Assembly (NCBI RefSeq): GCF_030272695.1
Contig: NZ_JARFYN010000009.1
Location: 62,001 to 126,000, forward strand
Reading direction: 5' to 3'
Origin: Martinezella calliandrae
GTDB lineage: Bacteria > Pseudomonadota > Alphaproteobacteria > Rhizobiales > Rhizobiaceae
DNA length: 64,000 bases
The notes beneath the pieces are model-generated. The model was not told the origin of the DNA. It saw only the letters and a program-made list of their open reading frames with translations, and ran no database searches. Below are positions 29,087 through 38,023 of the stretch, one piece after another (positions within the stretch are counted from its first letter, which is position 1; each line of letters begins with the position of its first letter). The translations under genes and the position numbers were made by a program.

Positions 29087-29139
29087 TCGCGAGGCCGCCT
29101 TTCGTTGGTTTGGAAGTATGCCGCCCGGACCCGTGTCGA

Positions 29140-30432
29140 TTATCGATCAGCCGAGTGTGCGATCGACAGGTTGCTTGCAATGCCGACGGAAACGGCTGCG
29201 CCCAATCCGATGGCAAGTGGTCGCGACGCGAGTTGCCGTTCCTGGTCCACCATGTAGTCCCGAGCCAGAGGCAATGTCGCGACATTGCGGGTCAGCTGAA
29301 GCTGCCAGTTCATATGGCCCATCCTGCGGAACGCCAGTTCCGAGCCAATCAGATAGAATTCGAACATGCGACAGAAGCGCTCGTCATAGATTTTCGCCAG
29401 CGTGGTGCGATGCGCCATGAAGCGCTGGCGCCAGAGTTCAAGCGTCCTGGCATAGTGAAGCCGGAGAATCTCTATATCCGTAGCCCAGAGCCCGGATTTC
29501 TCGACCACAGACATGACCTCCGACAGCGCCGGCGAATAGCCTCCGGGAAAGATGTATTTTGCGATCCAGGGATTGGTGCTGCCAGGCCCGTCCGCCCGGC
29601 CGATGGCGTGAATAAGGGCAACGCCATCATCCTTGAGCATGTTGCGCACGGTCTGGAAGAAGGTCCGGTAGTGGTTGACGCCGACATGCTCGAACATGCC
29701 GACCGAAACGATGCGGTCCACCTGCCCATTCCAGTCGCGATAGTCTGTCAGTTCGAAGCGAACGCGATCGCCGAGCCCGGCCTCCTGCGCCCGCCGTGTC
29801 GCCGCTTCCAACTGCTCGGTTGACAATGTCAGCCCGGTGACGCGGGCGCCGAATTCGCGCGCAAGATAAATCGCCATGCCGCCCCACCCGCATCCGATGT
29901 CGACCACATGCAGGTCCGGCCGATCCAGCTTCAGCTTCGAGGCTATATGACGCTTTTTCTTCAGCTGGGCTTCCTCGAGCGTTTCGTCGCCGTTCGGGAA
30001 GTAGGCACAGGAATATTGCCTGTCCTCGTCCAGCATCAGGGAATAGAGCCGCCCATCAAGATCGTAGTGGTGAGCGACATTCTTCCGCGAGCGCCCGGCC
30101 GGATTAAACTGATCCAGATGACGGCGAAACCACCGGACCTTCTCCATCAGCTTGTCGAAGAAATGCTGGCCGCCATCCATCGAATTCATGGCGAGAAAAT
30201 CAAGGGTGTTGAAGAGACTGCCCTCCACCGGTTCCAGCTCGCCATCCATATAGGCCTCGCCGAGCGCCAGGGCGGGATTCAAAAGCAGGCGCCGCCGGGC
30301 GCGCTCGGTGCGGATCGCGAATGCCGCTTTCGGGCCGGTCCCCGACCCGAAATGCCGTTGAGACCCGTTGGGAAAAGTGACTGTCAGAGTTCCGATTTTA
30401 ATGAGATTGGAGAATGCCGCTTCGAGAAGCAT
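29140..30432 (-). CDS. cfa: cyclopropane-fatty-acyl-phospholipid synthase
   Basis: 430 residues. It has an N-terminal substrate-binding part with ALGEAYMDGELEP, then the CFA/SAM-methyltransferase core: NVAHHYDLDGRLYSLMLDED near 118-137, YSCAYFPNGDETLEEAQ, SAM loop VVDIGCGWGG at 176-185, GLTLSTEQLEAA, VSVGMFEHVG, and FPGGYSPALSEV. The C-terminus has a short hydrophobic tail. The enzyme adds a methylene group from S-adenosylmethionine to unsaturated acyl chains of membrane lipids. It is monocistronic, between two decayed regions, and appears intact, so it may be selected. Confidence 0.92.
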   Translation of the reverse strand: MLLEAAFSNLIKIGTLTVTFPNGSQRHFGSGTGPKAAFAIRTERARRRLLLNPALALGEAYMDGELEPVEGSLFNTLDFLAMNSMDGGQHFFDKLMEKVRWFRRHLDQFNPAGRSRKNVAHHYDLDGRLYSLMLDEDRQYSCAYFPNGDETLEEAQLKKKRHIASKLKLDRPDLHVVDIGCGWGGMAIYLAREFGARVTGLTLSTEQLEAATRRAQEAGLGDRVRFELTDYRDWNGQVDRIVSVGMFEHVGVNHYRTFFQTVRNMLKDDGVALIHAIGRADGPGSTNPWIAKYIFPGGYSPALSEVMSVVEKSGLWATDIEILRLHYARTLELWRQRFMAHRTTLAKIYDERFCRMFEFYLIGSELAFRRMGHMNWQLQLTRNVATLPLARDYMVDQERQLASRPLAIGLGAAVSVGIASNLSIAHSADR

Positions 30433-31013
30433 GAAATTTCGCCTTCTAACACTTATCGATCATGACCACGGGGGCTCGATCCGCAGGATCCGATAAATGA
30501 CGACTATAATTTTCACTTTAAGAATGACAACATAATATTGTTCTCAGAACGAGCGTTTCATCCCATTCCGGATCGCTTCTGCGAGCGGTGTCGTCTAGCC
30601 AAGCGGCGATGCAGGAATGCTGAGTGGCGCGCGAAACATTCTAACGGGCCGCATGTCTGCCGGAATTTGCAGACAGCCCGTCCGCGACTGCGCAGCCGGC
30701 TGCTTTCTTCTGGTCCGGAGCGACCGTCATCACCTGGCCTTTGCGGCTCTATTGGACTGAGCGGCACGCAGCAAGGAAGCGTGATTCGCTAAAGCTGCTT
30801 GGTCGGAGCAATCTACGCCCCCGCCTGCTGCCAATCTCGGAGCTGAGTGAGGTCGCCATCGACGGGAAGCTCGATGCCGGTGATGTAGGAGGCATCGTCG
30901 GAGGCGAGGAAGGCGACCGCGGTTGCGACCTAGGAGGTGTAGAGATGCTGCCCCCCGGTTGCGTGTCCAACAAGCCCTATCCGCATCTGCTTCATCCCAG
31001 TCAGATCGATGGC
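30433..31013. other. non-coding stretch with gene remnants
   Basis: Upstream of cfa. Apart from the SDR fragment at 30813-30929 no intact frame with a recognisable product is visible. The sequence between 30540 and 30800 has no motif I can name. Confidence 0.5.
30813..30929 (-). pseudogene. short-chain dehydrogenase C-terminal fragment
   Basis: A 38-codon piece reads VATAVAFLASDDASYITGIELPVDGD and ends at a stop at 30813. This is the standard C-terminus of SDR enzymes. A stop codon directly precedes it and no Rossmann start is present. Confidence 0.8.
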
Positions 31014-31250
31014 CTACTTCTTCCAATATTTGTCGACGCATTTCTGGATTTCGGTGCGCATGAACCGACCGGAAGCGCCACGTGCACATGGGCGATCAAC
31101 GATCCCGCATCGCGGATCATCTTCGCCATTCCGTCCCCGAAATTGGCGGTATGGGGCGCGCAGTTGAACGCGCAGATGGGCCAGCAGCGCGGCAGCCGTC
31201 AAGCCGTTCAGGCCGCCGCCAACGATCAGAACCGATGTATGCGTGCTCAT
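31014..31250 (-). pseudogene. FAD-dependent monooxygenase N-terminal fragment
   Basis: From the ATG at 31250 the frame starts MSTHTSVLIVGGGLNGLTAAALLAHL, the FAD-binding GxGxxG fold of aromatic-ring-type monooxygenases. It then diverges and stops after 78 codons. Family members have about 400-550 residues. It is divergent from an intact MarR gene with an operator between them, as expected for a once-regulated target. Confidence 0.75.
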
Positions 31251-31323
31251 GGGCTTCTCCTGTGCTTTGGGCACAAACGGGTTTGTTGCCGGCAGAGCCG
31301 GGTTGCAAGGCGCCAGCAGTTAC

Positions 31324-31354
31324 TTTGATTGACAGAATTATTTGATTAATCAAA
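31324..31354. promoter_or_regulatory. palindromic operator for the MarR-type regulator
   Basis: A perfect 14-bp palindrome TTTGATTAATCAAA spans 31341-31354, with a further half site TTTGATT at 31324-31330, 17 bp away. It lies in the short gap between the divergent FAD-monooxygenase fragment and the MarR gene. MarR proteins commonly bind such AT-rich inverted repeats. Binding is inferred. Confidence 0.7.
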
Positions 31355-31390
31355 ATATATCGACATGCTGAAGTAGCCTGGAGTCACGCC

Positions 31391-31813
31391 ATGACAACAT
31401 TGCCCCGCGACGAGCCCGACCGCGCCGCCAAGGCGTGGCGTTTGATGTTCGACTTCCTGATGCGCTCGGCGCCGCAGCGTCTGGAGGCGCAGCAGAAGCA
31501 CGATCTGACACCGAATGATTCCCGCGCGCTGTTCTTGCTCGACGCCGACGGCAAGCCGATCGGGGCATTGGCGCGCGAATGGGGCTGCGATCCCTCGACC
31601 GCCACATGGCTGGTCGATCGGCTGGAGCGGTCCGGTCTTGCCGATCGCGTTCCCTCGCCGAGCGATCGGCGCGTGAAGCTCGTGCGCGCTACGGAAAAAG
31701 GAATCGCGACAAAGAACGATTTGCTGGCGGCCTATCATCGTCCACCGCCCGAAATCGAGAAATTGTCTCGCAGCGATCTGGAGGCGCTCATACGTGTTTG
31801 TCGAAAGCTGTGA
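31391..31813 (+). CDS. MarR family transcriptional regulator
   Basis: 140 residues. It contains the winged-helix segment LTPNDSRALFLLDADGKPIGALAREWGCDPSTATWLVDRLERSGLADRVPSPSDRRVKLVRATEKG, with the wing motif DRRVKLV diagnostic of MarR. MarR dimers usually repress a divergent gene until a phenolic or similar ligand binds. The palindrome at 31341-31354 is the likely operator. The divergent target is now only a fragment of a FAD monooxygenase, so this regulator may be an orphan. Confidence 0.88.
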   Translation: MTTLPRDEPDRAAKAWRLMFDFLMRSAPQRLEAQQKHDLTPNDSRALFLLDADGKPIGALAREWGCDPSTATWLVDRLERSGLADRVPSPSDRRVKLVRATEKGIATKNDLLAAYHRPPPEIEKLSRSDLEALIRVCRKL

Positions 31814-32159
31814 GCTTAATGGCATGTAGGCGACGACAAAAAGTTAATGTGTCCAATACCGCAAACGTCGCATGGGCCGCAGCAGCTTGCGAGTAAGTCC
31901 TCAGTGTCTAAAGGCAACGGCCGTCAGCGATTTTGGAGCTTTGGTCGCTAGTGGTTCAGGAGGCGAGCCGAGGGCGCCCGCGTAAGCTACCGTAAAATAC
32001 GTTGGTGCGGCGGCGCGGCATGCCTATGCTGCAACCGCTAATAAAGCACATGATTGACGACCTAGCCACGTGTTCACAGAGCGGACGCAGAGCGGGTATA
32101 TTATCGTATAAGCATATATCTTTGAGCTCGCGCCAAGAGCGGTGAACGAGGAGTTTTGC
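31814..32159. other. intergenic region upstream of the DUF3141 operon
   Basis: 346 bp holding the promoter of the operon that starts at 32160. An AT-rich patch (tatattatcgtataagcatatat) lies at 32096-32120. I looked for a Pho box (CTGTCAT repeats) because the related S. meliloti pta-ackA operon is described as phosphate-stress controlled, and I do not see one. Confidence 0.45.
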
Positions 32160-34409
32160 ATGCGGTACCTTCCCTATCTCCCCACAACCGATTTCGCCAC
32201 TCAGTTTGGTCCAGCCGGTTTCGCCTTTGACTATGCCATGGATGCCGCCCAGCGCAGCATTCTGTTCTGGGATGTGATGCGACAGCGCGGCAATCAATCT
32301 CAGGCCCAGGCTAAAGCGACCGCGCCGCATGTACTGAGCTTTTCCCACGAGCTCTTGCTTGATGGACGGACGCTTGAGAGGCCGGTCAACTACGGGCTCG
32401 TTCGAATAGTCCCGCCGAAGGGGGTGGAGGTTGACGAAACGCGACGGCCTTTCGTGGTTGTCGACCCGCGGGCTGGGCATGGACCGGGGATCGGTGGCTT
32501 CAAGGCAGATAGCGAAATCGGTGTTGCCCTGAAGGCTGGGCACCCTTGTTATTTCATCGGCTTCCTTCCGCAACCGGTGCCGGGCCAGACGATCGAAGAC
32601 ATTGGTCGGGCTGAAGCAATCTTTCTGGAAAGAGTAATTTCGCTGCATCCGCAGGCTGATGCCAAGCCTTGCGTGATCGGGAACTGCCAAGCCGGTTGGG
32701 CCGTCATGATGCTGGCGTCGCTGCGCCCCGAACTGTTCGGCTCGATCATCATTGCTGGTGCGCCGCTTTCATACTGGGCAGGCGAACGCGGCAAGTATCC
32801 GATGCGCTATACCGGCGGGTTGCTTGGTGGCACCTGGCTTACCGCGCTTGCCAGCGATCTCGGCCACGGCCAGTTCGACGGCGCGTTGCTTGTGCAGAAC
32901 TTCGAGAACCAGAACCCGGCCAATACGCTCTGGACAAAGCAATATAATCTTTACTCGAAGATCGACACCGAGGCACCGCGCTATCTTGGTTTCGAGCAAT
33001 GGTGGGGGGCGCACGTCAGCCTCAACGCGGAGGAAATCCAGTTCATCGTTGACGAGCTTTTCGTTGGCAACAACCTCGCCGCGGGCCGCATCAACACCTC
33101 GAAGGGCGAGGCAATCGATCTTCGCAACATTCGCGCTCCCATCGTCGTCTTCTGCTCGAAGGGAGACAACATCACGCCGCCGGCGCAAGCGCTCGGCTGG
33201 ATTCTGGACCTTTATGAGGATGTGAATGAAATCCGTTCGCACGGGCAGACGATCGTCTACACGGTGCACGACACAATCGGCCACTTGGGGATTTTCGTGT
33301 CCGCGAGCATCGCCCGCAAGGAGCACGGAGAATTCTCGAGCAATATCGACCTGATCGACGCGCTGCCACCCGGGCTCTACGAGGCGATCTTCGAAGCCAA
33401 GACCGATGAGACCGTCGGCGCAGACCTCGTCGAGGGCAATTGGATCATGCGCTGCGAGGCGAGAACACTCGATGACGTCCGCGCGCATGGTTGCAATGAC
33501 TGCGCCGATGATCGGCGTTTTGCGACTGTTGCAAGAGTGTCGGATATCAACCTTTCGCTTTACCGGACTTTCCTCCAGCCTTTCGTCCGCACGATGGTGC
33601 CGGAAGGGGCGGCTCGACAACTACGCGAGATGCATCCGCTCAGGCTGCAGTATGACCTGTTTTCCGACGCCAATCCCTGGATGGGGCTGATTGCGGATCT
33701 CGCCGACGATGTGGCGAAAGAACGTCGTCCTGTTCCTGCGGACAATCCCTTCGTGGCCTTGGAGAAAGCGTTCTCGGGCCAGGTCGTTGCGGGGCTGGAC
33801 GCATGGCGCCAAGCAATAGAGGCACTGAGCGAGGCAACCTTCCTCTCCGTCTATGGGTCGCCGATCCTACAGGCGGCTGTCGGTATCGATGCGTCGGATA
33901 CCAAGCCGCAGCGGCGTGCAAGCAAGACCGCACTGCACGCGGAGGTGCTCAAGACGAGGATCGAGGAGCTCAGGGCACAAATGGGCAATGGCGGACTTCG
34001 GGAAGGGCTGGCGCGCAGCCTGCTCTATGTTGCCATCGCAAGCGGCGCGGCGGACGAACGGGGATTTGCGGCTATCAAGCGAATGCGGCGCTCGGAGAAC
34101 GGAATGCCGGCAATGACCCTTTCCGAGTTTAAGGCCTTGATCCGCGACCAATTCCTCATGCTACTGATCGACGAGGAGGCGGCCGTTAACGCAATCCCGC
34201 GTCTGTTGCCGGCAGACGAGAGCGTTCGTCGTGAAGCCTTGTCCGCACTCCGTGACGTCTTGAATGCGCGCGGCGCGCTTTCTGCAGAAGCCGAACAGCG
34301 CTGGCAAAGGATCGTCGAACTCTTCGGCATTTCCGGAGAGCCGCGCGCCGATCCGGTACCGCCGCCGCCGAAGCCGACGCCGGTGAAGCCCGTCCGGCGC
34401 GCGAGCTAA
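32160..34409 (+). CDS. DUF3141 domain protein (PHA-synthase-like alpha/beta hydrolase fold)
   Basis: 749 residues from the ATG at 32160, which has GAGGAG 8 bases upstream; the GTG 18 bases earlier is less likely. The first 400 residues look like an alpha/beta-hydrolase related to polyhydroxyalkanoate synthases: PFVVVDPRAGHGPGIGGFK, and the nucleophile elbow VIGNCQAGW with Cys176 in the position of the catalytic Cys of PhaC. Later come IRAPIVVFCSKGDNITPPAQALGW and a His in TVHDTIGHLGIFVS. The C-terminal half is unassigned, with a Pro-rich tail. It begins an operon with pta, ackA and fabI (gaps 60, 4 and 55 bp). A role in acyl or PHA turnover fits the context but is not demonstrated. Confidence 0.85.
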   Translation: MRYLPYLPTTDFATQFGPAGFAFDYAMDAAQRSILFWDVMRQRGNQSQAQAKATAPHVLSFSHELLLDGRTLERPVNYGLVRIVPPKGVEVDETRRPFVVVDPRAGHGPGIGGFKADSEIGVALKAGHPCYFIGFLPQPVPGQTIEDIGRAEAIFLERVISLHPQADAKPCVIGNCQAGWAVMMLASLRPELFGSIIIAGAPLSYWAGERGKYPMRYTGGLLGGTWLTALASDLGHGQFDGALLVQNFENQNPANTLWTKQYNLYSKIDTEAPRYLGFEQWWGAHVSLNAEEIQFIVDELFVGNNLAAGRINTSKGEAIDLRNIRAPIVVFCSKGDNITPPAQALGWILDLYEDVNEIRSHGQTIVYTVHDTIGHLGIFVSASIARKEHGEFSSNIDLIDALPPGLYEAIFEAKTDETVGADLVEGNWIMRCEARTLDDVRAHGCNDCADDRRFATVARVSDINLSLYRTFLQPFVRTMVPEGAARQLREMHPLRLQYDLFSDANPWMGLIADLADDVAKERRPVPADNPFVALEKAFSGQVVAGLDAWRQAIEALSEATFLSVYGSPILQAAVGIDASDTKPQRRASKTALHAEVLKTRIEELRAQMGNGGLREGLARSLLYVAIASGAADERGFAAIKRMRRSENGMPAMTLSEFKALIRDQFLMLLIDEEAAVNAIPRLLPADESVRREALSALRDVLNARGALSAEAEQRWQRIVELFGISGEPRADPVPPPPKPTPVKPVRRAS

Positions 34410-34469
34410 GCAACAGAGACCTGAAGCCGAGAACGTGAATGCGTCTTTCAACAGGGGGAGCATACGCAG

Positions 34470-35435
34470 ATGCCGGATCTGGAAAACGTTGGGGAAGCCG
34501 GGCGACATGAGAAATATGAGCGCCTGATAGCCATAGCCAAGCAAGCAGCGGCGATGACGACGGTCGTCGCCCATCCTTGCGACGAGACCTCGCTGCGCGG
34601 GGCAGTCGAGGCGGCCGAAGTCGGGCTGATGCGCCCGATCCTAGTCGGGCCGGCGGAAAAAGTGCGAGCCGTCGCCAAAGAGAACGACCTCGATATCTCG
34701 CCCTACGAGCTGGTCGACGCACCGCACAGCGACGCAGCCGCAGCAAAAGCAGTGGACATCGTCCGCGAGGGCCGTGCCGACCTTTTGATGAAGGGAAGCT
34801 TGCACACGGATGAGCTCATGCGGGCCGTAACCTCGTCCGCCACGGGCCTGAGGACGGCACGACGGATCAGCCATGTTTTCGTGATGGATGTCCCGAACCA
34901 CACGGAAACGCTCTTCATCACCGACGCCGCCATCAACATCGCGCCGGATCTCGACGCCAAGCGCGATATCATTCAAAACGCGATCGACCTCTTTACCCAG
35001 ATCGGCCTCGGCACGCCGCGGGTGGCGATCCTTTCGGCGGTCGAGACGGTCACATCGAAGATCCCTTCGACGATCGACGCTGCCGCGCTTTGCAAGATGG
35101 CCGAGCGCGGGCAGATAACAGGCGGGATTCTCGACGGACCGCTTGCCTTCGACAACGCAATCGATCCGGAAGCGGCACGGATAAAGGGCATTCAGTCACC
35201 GGTCGCCGGCCGCGCCCAAATCCTCGTCGTTCCCAATCTCGAATCCGGCAACATGCTGGCCAAGAACCTGACCTTCCTCGCCAGGGCGGACGCGGCCGGC
35301 ATCGTCCTTGGTGCGCGCGTACCGATCATCCTGACATCGCGCGCGGATTCCGTGCGGGCGCGCCTTGCCTCCTGCGCCGTCGGCGTGCTGCTGGCGGATG
35401 CGCGCCGCCGCACGGCGCCGATACAGGGAGGTTGA
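34470..35435 (+). CDS. pta: phosphate acetyl/butyryltransferase
   Basis: 321 residues with GGGGGAG before the ATG. It matches the PTA/PTB domain: [165 protein letters not shown]. It lacks the N-terminal hydratase domain of the fused rhizobial relatives. It interconverts acyl-CoA and acyl phosphate and pairs with the acetate kinase gene that starts 4 bp after its stop. Confidence 0.92.
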   Translation: MPDLENVGEAGRHEKYERLIAIAKQAAAMTTVVAHPCDETSLRGAVEAAEVGLMRPILVGPAEKVRAVAKENDLDISPYELVDAPHSDAAAAKAVDIVREGRADLLMKGSLHTDELMRAVTSSATGLRTARRISHVFVMDVPNHTETLFITDAAINIAPDLDAKRDIIQNAIDLFTQIGLGTPRVAILSAVETVTSKIPSTIDAAALCKMAERGQITGGILDGPLAFDNAIDPEAARIKGIQSPVAGRAQILVVPNLESGNMLAKNLTFLARADAAGIVLGARVPIILTSRADSVRARLASCAVGVLLADARRRTAPIQGG

Positions 35436-35439
35436 CGCC

Positions 35440-36609
35440 ATGGATACGATCCTCGTCGTGAATGCCGGTTCCTCCAGCCTGAAATTCGAGATCTTCGCCG
35501 TGGCGGGTTCGCTCACGCGACAGATTAAAGGAAAGATGGACGGGATCGGCACCGCGCCGCACCTGACCATCAGGGGCGCCGGCGGCGATCGGCTGGCGGA
35601 TGAAGACTATCCGCGCGAGACCGTTCCGGACTTGCCTGCGGCGATGCGTCTGGTGGGACAATGGCTGCGGGAACGGCACGAGGGGCAGCTGATCGCCGTC
35701 GGTCACCGGGTTGTCCATGGTGGCCCCGACCATATGCACCCGGCGCGGATCGATGAAAACGTGGTGCGGCAACTGGAGCGATATACGCCGCTTGCCCCGC
35801 TGCATCAGCCGAATAATCTTGCGCCTATCCGCGTGCTGTTAGAGCACCAACCGCATCTCGCCCAAGTCGCCTGCTTCGACACAGCCTTTCATCGCGGCCA
35901 TGATCCGATGACCGACCACTATGCCATTCCGGCAAGTTATTTCGCCGAGGGTGTCCGGCGTTACGGTTTTCACGGGCTGTCCTACGAATATGTCGCCGGA
36001 AGGCTGGCGGAGATCGCGCCGGGCGGCGATGGACGCGTCATCGTTGCGCATCTCGGAAGCGGCGCCTCCATGTGTGCGCTTCATCAAGGGCGAAGTGTCG
36101 AGAGCACACTCGGCTTCACGGCGCTCGACGGATTGCCGATGGGCACGCGATGCGGGCAGATCGATCCCGGCGTGCTACTCTATCTGCTCCAACAGCATGG
36201 TATGTCGGCCGCAGAACTGCAGGATCTCCTCTACAAGGAGTCGGGCCTCAAGGGGCTTTCCGGCATCAGCAACGACGTGCGCGATCTGCTTGCAAGTGAC
36301 AACGCCGGTGCTGCGCTGGCGCTCGACCATTTCGTGTACCGCATCGGCCTCAATGCCGGCTTGCTGGCGGCAGCACTGGGCGGGCTGGATGCCTTCGTCT
36401 TCACAGCTGGTGTCGGGGAAAATTCGCCGGTGATGCGCGCGCGGATTGCCGAGAAGCTCCGTTGGCTCGGAGCATCGCTCGACCCTCGGCGAAACAATGC
36501 TGGCGAGTTGCTGGTGTCGAACGATGATAGCAAGGTCGCAATCTATGTCGTGCCGACCGACGAGGAATTGATGATTGCGCGGCATACGCTGGCGGTCATC
36601 GCCGATTGA
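35440..36609 (+). CDS. ackA: acetate kinase
   Basis: 389 residues, starting at the ATG at 35440, AGGGAGG upstream, 4 bp after the pta stop. The start [18 protein letters not shown] is the family signature, followed by [109 protein letters not shown], and [16 protein letters not shown]. All catalytic positions I can locate (Asn7, Arg, Asp148-type, His in AHLGSG) are present. It makes ATP from acyl phosphate, or the reverse. Confidence 0.95.
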   Translation: MDTILVVNAGSSSLKFEIFAVAGSLTRQIKGKMDGIGTAPHLTIRGAGGDRLADEDYPRETVPDLPAAMRLVGQWLRERHEGQLIAVGHRVVHGGPDHMHPARIDENVVRQLERYTPLAPLHQPNNLAPIRVLLEHQPHLAQVACFDTAFHRGHDPMTDHYAIPASYFAEGVRRYGFHGLSYEYVAGRLAEIAPGGDGRVIVAHLGSGASMCALHQGRSVESTLGFTALDGLPMGTRCGQIDPGVLLYLLQQHGMSAAELQDLLYKESGLKGLSGISNDVRDLLASDNAGAALALDHFVYRIGLNAGLLAAALGGLDAFVFTAGVGENSPVMRARIAEKLRWLGASLDPRRNNAGELLVSNDDSKVAIYVVPTDEELMIARHTLAVIAD

Positions 36610-36664
36610 CGCGGTCGTGCCGGGATGTGCGCGGCCGGTTTTTGGATCAAAGAGAGGGGCTGAG

Positions 36665-37447
36665 ATGATTCCCGAGGTGAAGGCCAAACTTCTTGAAGGA
36701 AAACGCGGACTGGTGGTCGGCATCGCCAATGACCAATCGATTGCCTGGGGCTGCGCCCGGGCCTTCCGAGCCTTGGGCGCGGAACTTGCGGTGACCTATC
36801 TCAACGACAAGGCCAAGCCTTACGTCGAGCCCCTGGCGCAGGAGCTTGAAGCGTCTGTGTTCATGCCGCTCGACGTTTCCGTGCCAGCACAGCTGGAGGC
36901 AGTATTCGACCGCATTAAAGAGCAATGGGGCGAGCTCGATTTCGTCGTACATTCGATCGCCTTTTCGCCGAAGGATACGCTGCAGGGGCGCGTGGTCGAC
37001 GTGCCGCATGATGGCTTTCTGAAGACGATCGACATTTCCTGCTGGTCGTTCATTCGCATGGCACACCTTGCAGAGCCTCTGATGAGACGTGGCGGGACGC
37101 TGTTTACCATGACGTACTACGGCAGCCAGATGGTGGTGAAGAACTACAACGTCATGGGTGTCGCCAAGGCGGCGCTGGAAAGCGCCGTCCGCTACATCGC
37201 CGCCGAACTTGGACCGAAGGGTATTCGGGTGCATGCGATATCCCCCGGCCCTCTGGCGACACGCGCAGCCTCCGGTATCCCCGAATTCGACGAGCTTCTG
37301 AATAAGGCACAGGAAACGGCGCCGACACGCAGCCTCGTCTCAATCGACGATGTCGGCATGGCAACGGCCTTCCTGGCGCATGACGCTGCACGGTTGATCA
37401 CCGGCGACACGATCTACATCGACGGCGGCTACCACATCATGGATTAG
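36665..37447 (+). CDS. fabI: enoyl-[acyl-carrier-protein] reductase (FabI type)
   Basis: 260 residues from the ATG at 36665 (GAGAGGGGCTGAG upstream). Cofactor-binding motif GLVVGIANDQSIAWGCARAFRALGAELAVTYLN is FabI-like; the catalytic set is Tyr in TYYGSQMVVKNYNVMGVAKAALE (Y-x6-K). The end GDTIYIDGGYHIMD is also typical. It reduces enoyl-ACP in fatty acid elongation. As the last gene of DUF3141-pta-ackA-fabI it is a second, operon-linked copy rather than the housekeeping one. S. meliloti has a similar pta-ackA operon; I recall phosphate-stress control there, but no Pho box is visible here. Confidence 0.92.
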   Translation: MIPEVKAKLLEGKRGLVVGIANDQSIAWGCARAFRALGAELAVTYLNDKAKPYVEPLAQELEASVFMPLDVSVPAQLEAVFDRIKEQWGELDFVVHSIAFSPKDTLQGRVVDVPHDGFLKTIDISCWSFIRMAHLAEPLMRRGGTLFTMTYYGSQMVVKNYNVMGVAKAALESAVRYIAAELGPKGIRVHAISPGPLATRAASGIPEFDELLNKAQETAPTRSLVSIDDVGMATAFLAHDAARLITGDTIYIDGGYHIMD

Positions 37448-37553
37448 GTGACCGCCTTGCTTTGCCGAAGTGCGACCCCGAGCGGGCTTGCAGCCAAAAC
37501 CTTCCCCGGTCGAACCTGATCCTGGAGCAGACCGAAGGATCACGGCCCAAAAA

Positions 37554-37856
37554 TTAGCGCTTACGCACGAACTCCGTGCGCAAGACCAGACCCTTGATCG
37601 TGTCGTGCCGGCAGTCGATCTCCTCCGGGTTGTCGGTCAGCCGGATCGACCGGATCACCGTTCCCTGCTTCAGCGTCTGGCCAGCGCCCTTGACCTTGAG
37701 GTCCTTGATCAAGACGACTGAATCTCCGTCTGAAAGAACATTGCCCGATGCATCCAGAACCTCCGCGCCCCTGGCTTTCTCCGCAGCGATTTCGGCAGCA
37801 GGCCGCCACTCGCCGGCTGCCTCGTCATAGATGTAGTCGTCGTCCTGGTCGTTCAT
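37554..37856 (-). CDS. PhnA-like alkylphosphonate utilization protein
   Basis: 100 residues from the ATG at 37856. The C-terminal domain (VLDASGNVLSDGDSVVLIKDLKVKGAGQTLKQGTVIRSIRLTDNPEEIDCRHDTIKGLVLRTEFVRKR) is the PhnA/YjdM domain. Usual members begin with a Cys4 zinc ribbon. Here the N-terminal part (MNDQDDDYIYDEAAGEWRPAAE) lacks cysteines, so the zinc-ribbon half is absent or replaced. Biological role is obscure in this family. It converges with fabI. Confidence 0.8.
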   Translation of the reverse strand: MNDQDDDYIYDEAAGEWRPAAEIAAEKARGAEVLDASGNVLSDGDSVVLIKDLKVKGAGQTLKQGTVIRSIRLTDNPEEIDCRHDTIKGLVLRTEFVRKR

Positions 37857-38023
37857 ATCAGTCGTCTCTCGTGTCTTAATGTCGGGCGGCTGCGGTCGTC
37901 TTCCGGCAGCACCGGATCGGTTAATCACGGCCTCTAACGGATAGAGGTGCCGGCGTAAAGCTTGGCGCTCACTGTTTTGGGCCACGCCATGCCGGCAGGC
38001 GCCTGGCGACGTCTGCCCGCGCC

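Noticed and set aside
32041..32159. Pho box upstream of the DUF3141 operon
   Set aside because: I looked for CTGTCAT-type direct repeats and found none.
31956..32690. 244-codon open frame on the minus strand
   Set aside because: It overlaps the start of the DUF3141 gene and has no recognisable features.
32769..33620. 283-codon open frame on the minus strand
   Set aside because: Shadow of the DUF3141 gene; no motif and no site.
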